A stretch of 64,000 bases of DNA from Tritrichomonas musculus (taxonomy: Eukaryota; Parabasalia; Tritrichomonadida; Tritrichomonadidae): assembly GCA_039105265.1 (NCBI GenBank), contig JAPFFF010000007.1:2170001-2234000 (forward strand), in the 5' to 3' direction. The notes beneath the pieces were generated by a model. That model saw nothing but the letters and a program-made list of their open reading frames with translations, did no database searches and was not told the origin of the DNA. Shown here piece after piece: positions 41,279-52,300 of the stretch (position 1 is the first letter of the stretch; the number at the start of each line of letters is the position of its first letter). The position numbers were made by a program, and so were the translations under genes.

Positions 41279-42480
41279 TGGAATTAAATTCGTTTTTTAA
41301 TAGATGGGTTCCGACTTGAAATAACGTATTTTTTTCATTTTAAAATAAATCTATCTTATTATATTTTCATTTTTTTAATAAACATATTTGAAGATTAAAA
41401 TAGTTATATATTTCTTTATATTTTAATCGATCATTTATGTAAAAAGAAAGATCTAATACATTTATCTATTCATTAACAAATTTATCATTTTCAGATTATA
41501 TTCATAATATAAAATAATATATAAATTAAACAACTTATTATTTTATTAAATTTTCGAAATATTGTTTATTAACCGAGATAAATGTATAATATATCAAAAA
41601 ATATGAGAAATTTGTTTTTGTTTTTTCTCTTTGAATCTTGGATATATTTATATGTTTAAGCATTTTAAAAGTGTTTAATTCTTTAATTTAATATAATTAA
41701 TTAATCTATTCTAAATTTTAGCGATTTAATTTTAAGATATAAACATTATTTTAGCGATTTAATTTTAAGAATATTCTCAAAAAGTTAATTTTTAAGTTTA
41801 TTAAATACGAAATCCTCCAAAAAAAAAGAAGATTTCACATTAAAAATGCATAATAATAAAATATCAATACCAATTTTTTTAATTTTCATAATTAATGTTG
41901 AAAATTTAAGGGAAAAGGACTATATATAATAATTCATTTCGATGTTTTGAAAAAAATACTCAAAATCCATTTATTTCCAAACAATTAGAGCAACTATAAT
42001 ATTGTTAATTAGTTTTAAATGAGTTTTCAGAAGTTTCAAATAGAATGATAAATACTAAATTTCTCTCAAAATTTTGAATGATATTCCTTTCAATTTTATA
42101 TTTTAAGATTAAAATATGATTATCTTTAAATATAAATAAATATATAATAATCGTATCGGTGTAATTAAAGAAAATCTTATATAATTAAACATATCGTAAT
42201 ATGATTAAATAAAAAACCTATTAAGTCCCAAAAAGTCCTAGCATATTGAGTCGGGACCCATCTTTTTTAATTAAAATTTAAAAAAAAAAATGTATATTGG
42301 AGCTCAGTTAACAACCTCATTTCATCAGATCCACCACTTGAAAAATCCCATTTTCTCAAAACTAGCATCAAATATTTTCTTTTTATAGGATAGACAAATT
42401 CAGATATCAATAAAAAGAAGAGCAATTCAACGAACTCACTCAAAAGAATCAATAAAAAGATGAAAGGATTGCAAAAGTAG
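41279..42480. other. AT-rich gap before the Polinton
   Basis: About 1200 bases. A 22-base direct repeat (cores TTTTAGCGATTTAATTTTAA at 41716 and 41749, period 33) is the only clear structure on the host side. From about 42230 the text becomes less AT-skewed, with AGTCC and GGGACCC pieces, and may already belong to the element. Confidence 0.45.
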
Positions 42481-42485
42481 TATAT

Positions 42486-42545
42486 ACGAGTCGGTTTCCG
42501 TTGGGGCCACGCTACGCTTAAGCCCACACGTCAACACGAACTCGT
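42486..42545. repeat. GC-rich stretch with short inverted repeats near the element's left end
   Basis: ACGAGT at 42486-42491 pairs with ACTCGT at 42540-42545, and TGGGG inside can pair with part of AGCCCA. It is the most GC-rich stretch for several kb and is followed at once by about 75 bases of nearly pure A. It may be part of the element's terminal repeat. It does not fold as a tRNA. Confidence 0.4.
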
Positions 42546-42625
42546 GATAAAAATAAAAAATAAAAAAAAAAAAAAAAAAAAAAAAAAAATAAAAAAAAAA
42601 AAAAAAATAAAAAAATTTTTTCTTC

Positions 42626-43092
42626 AACTTGTTTTTTTCTTGAAGTACTACTAGGGACCTAAACAACTACCTCGGGTCCCCACTACTTGTTTTTTCTTGA
42701 AGTACTACTAGGGACCTAAACAACTACCTCGGGTCCCCACTACTTGTTTTTTCTTGAAGTACTACTAGGGACCTAAACAACTACCTCGGGTCCCCACTAC
42801 TACTAGGGACCTAAACAACTACCTCGGGTCCCCACTACTACTAGGGACCTAAACAACTACCTCGGGTCCCCACTACTTGTTTTTCTTGAAGTACTACTAG
42901 GGACCTAAACAACTACCTCGGGTCCCCACTACTTGTTTTTTCTTGAAGTACTACTAGGGACCTAAACAACTACCTCGGGTCCCCACTACTACTAGGGACC
43001 TAAACAACTACCTCGGGTCCCCACTACTACTAGGGACCTAAACAACTACCTCGGGTCCCCACTACTTGTTTTTCTTGAAGTACTACTACTGA
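42626..43092. repeat. Tandem hairpin array inside the Polinton left end (9 copies)
   Basis: The core AGGGACCTAAACAACTACCT plus CGGGTCCCCAC occurs nine times. Each core has GGGACC and GGTCCC arms around a 15-base loop (first copy 42654-42680). Cores are joined either directly through ACTACT or through a spacer of the type ACTTGTTTTTTCTTGAAGT, so two unit lengths alternate in blocks (one, two, three, then 4-5 joined short, and so on). Near-identical copies suggest recent expansion. Confidence 0.93.
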
Positions 43093-43126
43093 AACGGCAC
43101 AGGTACCAGCCCCGAGAATCTCGTAC

Positions 43127-46100
43127 CTATTTCTTCATATATATAGCATCGAAACAAATCATAGAACAGGTATCACAATCTAACTCAATATTATATATAT
43201 CATAAGCACCAGAAGGTGGGTTAGTGTCTTTAAAGTATATTTCATCCAAATATGATTTTATTTGTTGAGGGTCAGACCATTCAGTTGATATAAATCTAAT
43301 AAAATGTAGCTTTTGAGTCTTGTCCTTGAATATCAATAAGTACTCCCCATCTGGAACAGGTTCATTATCACCTGTTGGATCATTATCTAAATTATCAATA
43401 ATTATGTGTTTCTCACTTGTAAAATAAGAGAATAGAAAATACCTATTATATTCATCAGTGACATCAGTAAATCCTGTATAATATGCTTTCCATTCACTAT
43501 CTGGGTCATTTTTCTCTTCTAATGCAGTTAACCTAGCTTCCATTGCTGCTATAGTATCCTTTAATGTTGCATTCTCTCTCTCTAAATTTGATATTTTGCT
43601 ATTTATTGTTACGATACTAGCAACATGTTCACCTACTAGAATAGCTAAATCTTGTTGAGCTTTAGATGTATTATCTATTTTTGTTTTTACTTCCTCAAGC
43701 TCACTCTTTAATGCATAATTTGACAAATCAACAGGTTCAGGTATATCTTTCTTTAATGCATACTCCTTTAGTACATCATTAACCTCATCAACTGTGGGGT
43801 ATTCATTCATAATAGTAGCTATTGATTCATTATTGTCGTGGGATATCTTTTCAAGTGAGTCTACCTTGTTGTTAAGTGCATCTATATCACATGTATATGC
43901 TATATCCTTAACCTCAAATGACATTCTCCTAACAGCACTATTTTCTTTAATGGCTATACCAGTAACTCTTACTTGCTGTGGGTTGGCTATAACTATTGTC
44001 TTGCCATTTAAGGTGCATGTTGGGAAGTAATCACTGCCCTCATATTGACTTATAGTACCACCTGCAATAGTAATAGTTATTATACACTCCTCATAGTCGA
44101 TGTCATTAAACTCACTAACCTTCATAACCATTAGCCTTGCCTTAATAGTACCATCTGTAATAACATCTTCAGCTTCAAGGTGTACTTCCTTATTAACAAT
44201 ACTACCTACTATATCAATAGTATCATCTCTTACTAAATCATTCTTATCAACATAGTTATTATTTTCTACTTCCTCATTAACCTCATTTATTTTATCAGCT
44301 AATAGCCTAAATGCAGGTTTTAATGATTCCCTGAAGTGGTTGCATAAATCAATAGCATCTCGATATGTTGTTATCGTCTTTGAAATGTCTTCAGTTTCAT
44401 CAGTATATTCAACTACTACCTTTTCTGCATCACACCAATCAATAATAGGTGTTAAATCAGTTGTAGTTGACCTTCCTATTTTTAATGGAGGTAGGTTGCT
44501 TCCATCACCTAGATGATACAAAGCTTGTTCACCTTGTGATACACCTTCAATAGCAGAATCCACACCAGCCTTTGTAAATGTGAACCCTGTTCGAAATAAT
44601 GTAAGACCAACATTAGCTATACTACCTGCAGTTCCTATAACTCCAAATGCTAGTGCTACATTTGATACTATTCTAACCTGGTCTATGTCTTCTTGTAAAT
44701 GTTTAGTAATCCTTTTAGTCTCTCCCATTTCTGCATTTAACACATTTACTTTCGAGGTTATGTCCTTAACATCATAACTAACTACATCAAAATTATTGGT
44801 TAATACATTTAAATCACTCCTCATGGTAGTAATATTATCAGCTGTTATAATCTTTGAACTAGTAATATTGTAGTCTGTGTATAAGGTAGTAGCTGCATTA
44901 GGATTTGGTGTTATTTCATAAAACTGTTGGTCTATTATGTACTTAAATGCATTAGTTGATGAATCCCAATTAATCTCATCAATCGGGTCTGTATAATCCT
45001 TCCTCAAATATAATTTTATGTCTCTGGTTTCACCAACATCTAAGCAAAAGCCCCAATCATAGCTAATTGTCTCAATAGTATCAAGAACAGGTATAACATC
45101 AACAAATACCTCTCCATTCTTTTGTGCATGGAACCCATCAGGTTTGAATGATAACCTTGTTGCTGTAGAAGACTCACCTACATATATATCTAAATATATC
45201 TTTTCAACCAAATCAGTTCTAATTCCTTCAGTACTATCCATCGATATGTATAGAAGAACAGTGCCATAATAACCAGGATGTAATGAGTTTGATAAGCCAT
45301 CAGTTAGGTGGTTCTCATATGCACATGTCATATTCCATTCACTACCATCTTTAATAGTTCCATCTTTCATTTCTAGTTTAAATTCATTTTTGTAGTTCTT
45401 TAATAGTGAATGCATTAAACCATTTCCTTCATTAGTAATTATTGCTTCATGCATGTCTGTTTGTTTGACTGTTATCCAACAACCATAACAACTATTGGCT
45501 TTCTTAGTAGGTCGAATATTCCATTTATTAATGACTTTCCCATTAAGATGACCTTTCGCATTATCTCCTGACCAATACCCCTTATTCTCACGACTTTTAT
45601 CAGTATTCCATTGTAGGTTCCATGTATTGCCAAAACAATGTTCCTTGAAGACAAAGTTTAATTTATCAGGTATTTCATAGTTATCAGGTACTTCATATAC
45701 CATCTTATAATATTCGTCCTCTCCTATTTTTTCTTCTGTGATGATAGATGGTTTATAAAAGTAGTGAACATCGCTTTTATGGAGTTTTAATGCATTTTCA
45801 GCTTCAATTATAGAACATTTTATTGCCTTATCTGTTTTTAATGCAGTCGGTTCATATTCATTCATAATACTTAGTTCTCCATTTAAATATAAAGTATAAG
45901 GGTGAAAAGGTAGACTTTTGTCGAATGCTATATAATACCTATCATCTGTTGATGAGTTATCATTGATGGTACAATAATCATTCTCTTTATTGTAGGTAAT
46001 AACTGGACAAACTATTTTACCATTTCTGGATGTTATATAGAACTCTTTTATGTACCGACCTCTTTCATCATATATTACATTCTTTCTTAATACTATCTTG

Positions 46101-48586
46101 AAGATAGGCTTATTCGAATTTAAAAAGGCTTGTTTTTGTAAATCGGGTACAAAGATGCCTAATAGGTTGTATGCAACATCATTAATAGTATTAGATAAAG
46201 AGTATACATCCTTATTAGTAATAACAAATTCAGGTATACCATTTTCTATAGTAAAATCAGAGTCTACAGGTGAGGTACCTCCACTTGGAATAGAATCACA
46301 TATTATTTTTCCATTTACTTCTAAATCACCCTTTATAATATATTTACCAAGTACTGGTTTAACTGGGTCTAATGATGGAGTATCTTTCGATATTTGAACA
46401 CCATAACATTTTAATACATCCTCGAATTTATCAAACCCTTTGACAAAGTCAGGTATTGCTACTGCGGAAGAGTTATCTGTTTTGGCTTCTTTCGTATTTT
46501 CGATTGATAACGCCATTGGAGATGGGTCATCTTTTGGTTCCCAAACCCATTGCCTTTTATCTTCATTCCAAACTATTTCTCCAAAAACCTGAACAAAACT
46601 ATTTCTTGCACGTACAAGAGCATTTACTGCTGGGGTGTTTTGTGTTCGCCATCTATCTATCCATTCCAAATGTTGTGATAAAATAACCCATTCTTCATGT
46701 GTCATATCCCATATTAAATTGTCAGGAGCATCTAATAATTCATCATGAATCCAATCATCATCTTGGAAGTCATATCCATGTTCTTGCCATTCCTCATCTA
46801 CGATATTCCAAGCTACATATTGACCTAATTCTGCATGATATTCTCTATTACGGTATAACATTTCATTTGTTGGCATATGTAGATATGAATTCTCTTCTGG
46901 AAAGAACACCCATTCTTCATATCTATCACTATACCTGAGATGTCCTCTATGGTCATTTTCAAAGATTGGTATTAATACATCTACTATTGCTTCACTAGCT
47001 CCTTCTCTCCAACCTTCCTCGAAAGGATAATAAATATTTAACATAACCCATTCATCATGAACAACATCCCACATGTAATTTTGAGGTACAGGAGCATTCC
47101 TATTTCGTCTCCATCCTGCAGGTCTATCCAAGTTATCATCTCTTTCTCGCCATTCCTCATAGATGATGTCCCAAACATAATTACTATCTTGATTATATAG
47201 ACCGTTCGAACGGTCGCCAATTGGTCTGTAAATTGGTATTTGTTGTTCTTGGTCTTGTTGTTCCATAGCTTGTTTTGCTATATCAGGTATTGCATCCTCA
47301 TACATAACAACATCAAGCATAGCATCTTGAAATGACTGTACTTGTTCACCAAGATTCAATCTATTTATATTCTCATCAATATCACCTAAATGTTCTTCAA
47401 GATGTCGATTTTGATTTCTTAGGTAGTTCGTCAATTCATCAATCTCATCTTGCGGGATACCTATGCCACCTCCTCCTTCCTCCTCTTCATGATTGCAATC
47501 ACAGGATTTTATCTGCGATACTTGTCCTATCAAATCATTAATTACAATCATGAGTACTTCGATATTTCGTTGAACGTCATTTAAGTGGTCATTTAAGGTG
47601 ACTGACATTTGAGTACCATCAATATGAGTAATGGTAATTTTATTATCTGGAGCTTTGGATAGTCGAAATAATTTTAAGGCTTTTGAGATACCTAAACCTA
47701 ATACACTCGAAAACAGCAAATATTGAAGTATTTGAGGAGTGTGTTTGTAATTTTCTAAGTAGTATCTTGTATATATATCAAGGAATTCACATGGGCTACT
47801 TACTTCAATAATTTGGTCTGCCTCAACCAAGTCTGTACACCCTTTGTATCTATATCCTATTCTTTGTACTGACAATTTATCTAGATTCCAATGGTATTGA
47901 GATATCCTAGATACGAAATTTTTAAAGTTAGATTCATTAAAAGCCTCATATAAGAATCTCTTTGTTGTCATGTTAGTTCTTTCATTCTTTATGACATTTA
48001 TCAATAAATCTCCCAGGTTCGAATAACCAAACTCAGCTAAAAATGGGTCAGGCTCTGGTGTTGGAAGTGGTACAGGGTCTTGAAGATATCGAATAACCTT
48101 TGTTTGTCCTAGTTGTTCATCTGTTGATATTTGTTCATATCCATCAACAGCACACATCAATTCGGTATACATCTCATGAATAGCCTCACATGTATTAGAT
48201 TCTTCTTCAATAAATTCATTTAAGGTATTTACGCAAAGTTCATCTTTTATCAACTCCTTATATGACTCTGCTTTTTCAGGTAGTGAGCCTTCTAATTGGG
48301 GTGTCTTTTCAGGTCCTTTAAATACATATTTTAAATAATTGGCAAATTTGTGTGTAATAGGTACATTGCCGAAACCATCAAGCTTTCCTCCATTTTCGAT
48401 ATAATCATTGACTACCCTTTCGTCTACTTCTGCTTTGTTATATAAACAACTAAACGTAGGATAATCATCTGGGTCCTCATTTCTTATAATATCAATATTA
48501 CCTTCATCATTAACACTTATCTCAACATCCTTGTCTTTGAGCTTCTCTGCTTCATTTGATTGCAAAGAATAAAGTTTAATTGACAT
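43127..48586 (-). CDS. Polinton: very large fibre-like protein
   Basis: About 1819 residues from the Met at 48586; an upstream Met at 48628 would overlap the divergent gene. Regions in order: a helical N-terminus with a basic hydrophobic stretch near 320; a segment at about 460-710 with five or six short repeats of the form (Y/I)WD-x4-EEW; a beta-rich middle with a GDLEVNGKI strand as in many fibre proteins; a hydrophobic stretch VALAFGVIGTAG near 1300; and a C-terminal part with coiled coils and YALKKDIPEPVDLSNYALK-type repeats, again as in viral fibres. I infer an attachment or fibre role. The frame is whole. Confidence 0.7.
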   Translation of the reverse strand: MSIKLYSLQSNEAEKLKDKDVEISVNDEGNIDIIRNEDPDDYPTFSCLYNKAEVDERVVNDYIENGGKLDGFGNVPITHKFANYLKYVFKGPEKTPQLEGSLPEKAESYKELIKDELCVNTLNEFIEEESNTCEAIHEMYTELMCAVDGYEQISTDEQLGQTKVIRYLQDPVPLPTPEPDPFLAEFGYSNLGDLLINVIKNERTNMTTKRFLYEAFNESNFKNFVSRISQYHWNLDKLSVQRIGYRYKGCTDLVEADQIIEVSSPCEFLDIYTRYYLENYKHTPQILQYLLFSSVLGLGISKALKLFRLSKAPDNKITITHIDGTQMSVTLNDHLNDVQRNIEVLMIVINDLIGQVSQIKSCDCNHEEEEGGGGIGIPQDEIDELTNYLRNQNRHLEEHLGDIDENINRLNLGEQVQSFQDAMLDVVMYEDAIPDIAKQAMEQQDQEQQIPIYRPIGDRSNGLYNQDSNYVWDIIYEEWRERDDNLDRPAGWRRNRNAPVPQNYMWDVVHDEWVMLNIYYPFEEGWREGASEAIVDVLIPIFENDHRGHLRYSDRYEEWVFFPEENSYLHMPTNEMLYRNREYHAELGQYVAWNIVDEEWQEHGYDFQDDDWIHDELLDAPDNLIWDMTHEEWVILSQHLEWIDRWRTQNTPAVNALVRARNSFVQVFGEIVWNEDKRQWVWEPKDDPSPMALSIENTKEAKTDNSSAVAIPDFVKGFDKFEDVLKCYGVQISKDTPSLDPVKPVLGKYIIKGDLEVNGKIICDSIPSGGTSPVDSDFTIENGIPEFVITNKDVYSLSNTINDVAYNLLGIFVPDLQKQAFLNSNKPIFKIVLRKNVIYDERGRYIKEFYITSRNGKIVCPVITYNKENDYCTINDNSSTDDRYYIAFDKSLPFHPYTLYLNGELSIMNEYEPTALKTDKAIKCSIIEAENALKLHKSDVHYFYKPSIITEEKIGEDEYYKMVYEVPDNYEIPDKLNFVFKEHCFGNTWNLQWNTDKSRENKGYWSGDNAKGHLNGKVINKWNIRPTKKANSCYGCWITVKQTDMHEAIITNEGNGLMHSLLKNYKNEFKLEMKDGTIKDGSEWNMTCAYENHLTDGLSNSLHPGYYGTVLLYISMDSTEGIRTDLVEKIYLDIYVGESSTATRLSFKPDGFHAQKNGEVFVDVIPVLDTIETISYDWGFCLDVGETRDIKLYLRKDYTDPIDEINWDSSTNAFKYIIDQQFYEITPNPNAATTLYTDYNITSSKIITADNITTMRSDLNVLTNNFDVVSYDVKDITSKVNVLNAEMGETKRITKHLQEDIDQVRIVSNVALAFGVIGTAGSIANVGLTLFRTGFTFTKAGVDSAIEGVSQGEQALYHLGDGSNLPPLKIGRSTTTDLTPIIDWCDAEKVVVEYTDETEDISKTITTYRDAIDLCNHFRESLKPAFRLLADKINEVNEEVENNNYVDKNDLVRDDTIDIVGSIVNKEVHLEAEDVITDGTIKARLMVMKVSEFNDIDYEECIITITIAGGTISQYEGSDYFPTCTLNGKTIVIANPQQVRVTGIAIKENSAVRRMSFEVKDIAYTCDIDALNNKVDSLEKISHDNNESIATIMNEYPTVDEVNDVLKEYALKKDIPEPVDLSNYALKSELEEVKTKIDNTSKAQQDLAILVGEHVASIVTINSKISNLERENATLKDTIAAMEARLTALEEKNDPDSEWKAYYTGFTDVTDEYNRYFLFSYFTSEKHIIIDNLDNDPTGDNEPVPDGEYLLIFKDKTQKLHFIRFISTEWSDPQQIKSYLDEIYFKDTNPPSGAYDIYNIELDCDTCSMICFDAIYMKK

Positions 48587-48603
48587 TTTTTGGATATAAT
48601 AAA

Positions 48604-49311
48604 ATGTTAGTATCAGTACAGAGTACAAATGCTGATGAATATAATAAGGTATCTATCAATTTGGATATACCATGGAAGTGTAAATATATTAAATATTTTG
48701 TATCTTCAATTAATACAATAAGTAATATTATGTTGAGTACGAAAGATGATTATATAGAGTTTACACATAACAGTATTCCATTCAAGCTTAAATTCGAAGA
48801 TAGATATAATTATACCATCAAGCAAATAGAAGCAGTTTTAAATCCACTTGCGGAGGTATCTTTTAAATATAATGATACTACTCGTACATTTACAATAAAG
48901 ACACAAACACCGTTAACAATAACCTCTATTTCCCATCGAGCCGCATTATTAACTGGTTTGTATAATACTCCATTGCCTATTGAGATACCAGCAAATACAA
49001 CATATACTGTTAAAGATATACCAATATTAAATCATACTAAGTTGTATTTAGTATCATTACAAGGTAATGCCATATACTCCAATATAGGTGAACAACAATA
49101 TACACCATCAGTTATTGGTAGTATAAATACCTTCACCTTAGATAATAAACCACTTATATATGATTTCGAAACTGAAAGTAAACCATTAAAAATAAAAACA
49201 TATACAGATTCATTAAAATTTTTAGAATTAAGTTTAGTAGATTTCCAATACCAGCCGATATTGTTAAAAAGTCCTTTGTTCATAACTATCAAAATTAAAC
49301 CATCTACGTAA
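48604..49311 (+). CDS. Polinton: beta-rich protein of unknown role
   Basis: 235 residues from the Met at 48604, chosen because the divergent gene starts at 48586; the frame itself opens 24 bases earlier. Mostly beta strands, for example DYIEFTHNSIPFKLKF and LFITIKIKP, without signal or membrane segment. The look is that of a small structural (jelly-roll-like) protein, but I recognise no family. Its end overlaps the end of the polymerase gene by 8 bases, tail-to-tail. Confidence 0.6.
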   Translation: MLVSVQSTNADEYNKVSINLDIPWKCKYIKYFVSSINTISNIMLSTKDDYIEFTHNSIPFKLKFEDRYNYTIKQIEAVLNPLAEVSFKYNDTTRTFTIKTQTPLTITSISHRAALLTGLYNTPLPIEIPANTTYTVKDIPILNHTKLYLVSLQGNAIYSNIGEQQYTPSVIGSINTFTLDNKPLIYDFETESKPLKIKTYTDSLKFLELSLVDFQYQPILLKSPLFITIKIKPST

Positions 49312-52300
49312 ACCTAAGAGTACGTGCAAATTTAGGTAAGTTGGTTTGTTGAAATGTCTTTGACTTCCTGAATGCATTCGAACCATCCAACAAATCAAAT
49401 GTCATGCTTTCTCCTTTGTACATCCTTTCAAAAAGTTCTTCAACTGAGATACCCATCCTTTTGCACTTGTTGAGAATAACTTGTTTTGGAATTCCTTTAA
49501 GTCTAATATGGTATCCTTCATTTCCTTGTTCATCAACCAAGATATCGAGGTAGCTCTTTTTACCAAGTGCAATGAGTTTTCTTGAGTGTATTTCCCCTTG
49601 ACTACCTTCGAACTCATCGAAGTCGTTATGGAACTGACACATATTTTTACCAATAAGAGGTTGATGATACTTGAACTGGAATAAGTCAGCTATCTTTGGC
49701 ACGTCATTTTCCATAACGTGACAAGAATCTGTGTCTTGGTAGTAGATAGGTATACCTGCTTGCTCAGCTGTAGCCATAACCCTGTTCATTAAGTGCTTAC
49801 TCCAAGAGAGAACGCTTGCACCAAATTGAGGTAGGTTGAAATGGTCATTAATTGGTTTCAACTTCTTGACATAGCACTTATCAATATTAACATCTTCAAC
49901 AACCTCCTTGACAAAGTTGTAGTTCCGCCAGAGATACTTGTATAGTTGGCTTTTTGGTACTGTCTTTGTTTCAGTCTTAGTTGCTTTTAATATTGACTTG
50001 CCATATATGGAGTTGAGGAGGAGCTTTATTGTTTGTTCAAGAGGGTTCTTTTGCTTTTTATAACTTGCCCTGAGATTAAAGAGCTTCTCAATGAACTCAT
50101 TGATTTTCTTGTTAAATCCTTCATCAAAGTAATAGCCACGTATTAACTCATATTCAACATCATAAAATTCGAACAAGTCCATAAGACCTACTTTATCGAT
50201 ATAATAATGGTCAACAAGGAAATTACCGAATATTTTACTACCTGATTCATTCCTTGTAAATACTTGTCCAAATTTATATGGCTCTTTTGATTTACATTCG
50301 AGTTTCTTGATGTTGACTTCGATAAAGAATGTATCATATTGCATAAGTTGTTCATGGGTAGTACCTTGTGGTATTACTTTAGGTCTTCCTTTTGGTATAC
50401 CATCCATGACATACATTGCAGATGGATATAAGCTAACTGCATCAAAGTCTTGTATCCTTCCTTCGATGTATTGCTTTTCATTACCTGCTGTCATTGTTCG
50501 TCCACCTGAAACACATCGTTGAATGAAGTCTTGACACTTACCTGATAATTCATAACATCCATCAAAACAACCATATTTTTTTGCAAAGCAATATCCAATA
50601 GCACTGATAGATATAAAATCATGAACACCATACATATCTGTCTTTGTTTCTTTAAAGACTTCTCCGAGGTCTCTATTAAATTTTTCCATTCCCTTCATCA
50701 AAACAATACAATCCTTGAAACAATAGAAGATGGCATATTTAATGATGTCGATTTTGCCATCATTATAACAATTTGCTATTTTTGCATTTTCGATAATCTG
50801 CTTGCAGTTTGCATCAAGTTGTTCTTTCGATAACTTGTCTTGGTTTTCATCGATGTATTGCTGTTGGAACTCAGTAGCATCAACAATTCTTCTTTGTATG
50901 TTCTCTTGTGTATATAGCTTATATGCCATGACTTCCTTGTGAACATTGAGGTTGAACATTGTAGCAAATTTACTTAATGCTTGTGGTATTATACTGTATG
51001 AGTTCCTGAATGTTAATCTTTTTTTGACTTTCCTTGTACCTTCTTCGAATAATGTCATGATGATTTGAAGTACAGTACCACTTCGTTCTGTTATCTGTGT
51101 ATCCCATCCAGGTGTGTTAATGAAAAAGCATGCATCATACTTGAGGTTGTGAAAATATGTTAATGAACCACTCCATAAATAATTCAAGAGCTTCTGTCCA
51201 CAATCTTCACCTTGAATAGATATTTTATGTATGTTGGCACCATCTCGAAAGATAGTACAATTGAGATATGGTATATGTGGACTGACTGTAGAGTTTGTTT
51301 CGAAGTCGCTATAATAAATCCTTGACCATGTATTTTGTTTCTTCTTGTTATTATCAATGAGTCTTGTACATTGTTCTGCATTATATTCGAGACTTACATA
51401 ATCTTTCACATGGTCATATTCAGTTGTGTTGATGATATCCAATTCACATGCTTTTATTTCTTCGAATAGATGTAGTTCAAACATCTTTTGGAAAAAGGTT
51501 ATTGGTTTGATTCCTTCATGATTATAGTCTTTGACAGTCTTTCCATTATCATGCAATCTTTGTATCTTACATCTTTTTTCAAAAGGCATATGTGCAAATG
51601 TTTTATCAAGTTCTTCATAGTGTTGAAGGTAGAATAATGTACAAGGTATTTTCCTGTTGAGCATATAATGGTCTTTGAACAATATCAGTTTAACTTCTCT
51701 TTTAAAATCAACAGACCATTTTTTCTTTCTGGTGTTGATTCTTGTTTCATACTTGTATTTATCAGGTTGTTCAACAACTCTAATGATGCTAAAATTGCAC
51801 TTGAACTTTTGAGCAACATCAATTATCTTGTTATTAGGTATGGTTCTTGTTTGAACAAAAAATCGTAGGTCATCTATTTCATCATCAGTGAACACACCTG
51901 ATTGTATACAAGCATATACAAAACAATTATCTCTGTAGTTCTCTTTCCTTACTTCATGAAAGATTTGATATGCTGATAGGTCTATTGGAGAACGATTGAT
52001 GTATGGAAAAAAACTTCCTTCTGGTGTATTTCGATAGTCTTCATCAATTTCGACTTCATCATCATAGATTTCATGAGTATCCATATCTTGCATCTTGGTT
52101 CGAAAATGAACACCATCATTTGTTTTATTCATGTCAATAAATTGTACCTCATATCGAACAGGAATGAACATGTTTGAGATGTATGGATTTGTATCTGATT
52201 GGTCTTCACTTAAATCAAGTTCTCCTGTTATATGTCCGAGTGTACTTTCGATGTTGTGCTTATCACTGAGTGTGAAGTACTTGTGAGTTCCATCAAGTGC

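Noticed and set aside
42486-42545. tRNA or small structured RNA in the GC-rich patch
   Set aside because: No cloverleaf, no T-loop GTTC-A-TC motif, and no matching acceptor stem.
42267-42666. Overlapping minus-strand frames across the A-run
   Set aside because: Products are Phe/Tyr runs read from poly-A; no protein character.
42626-43092. CRISPR-like repeat array
   Set aside because: Units are joined by invariant or no spacers, with no unique spacer sequence, in a eukaryotic transposon.
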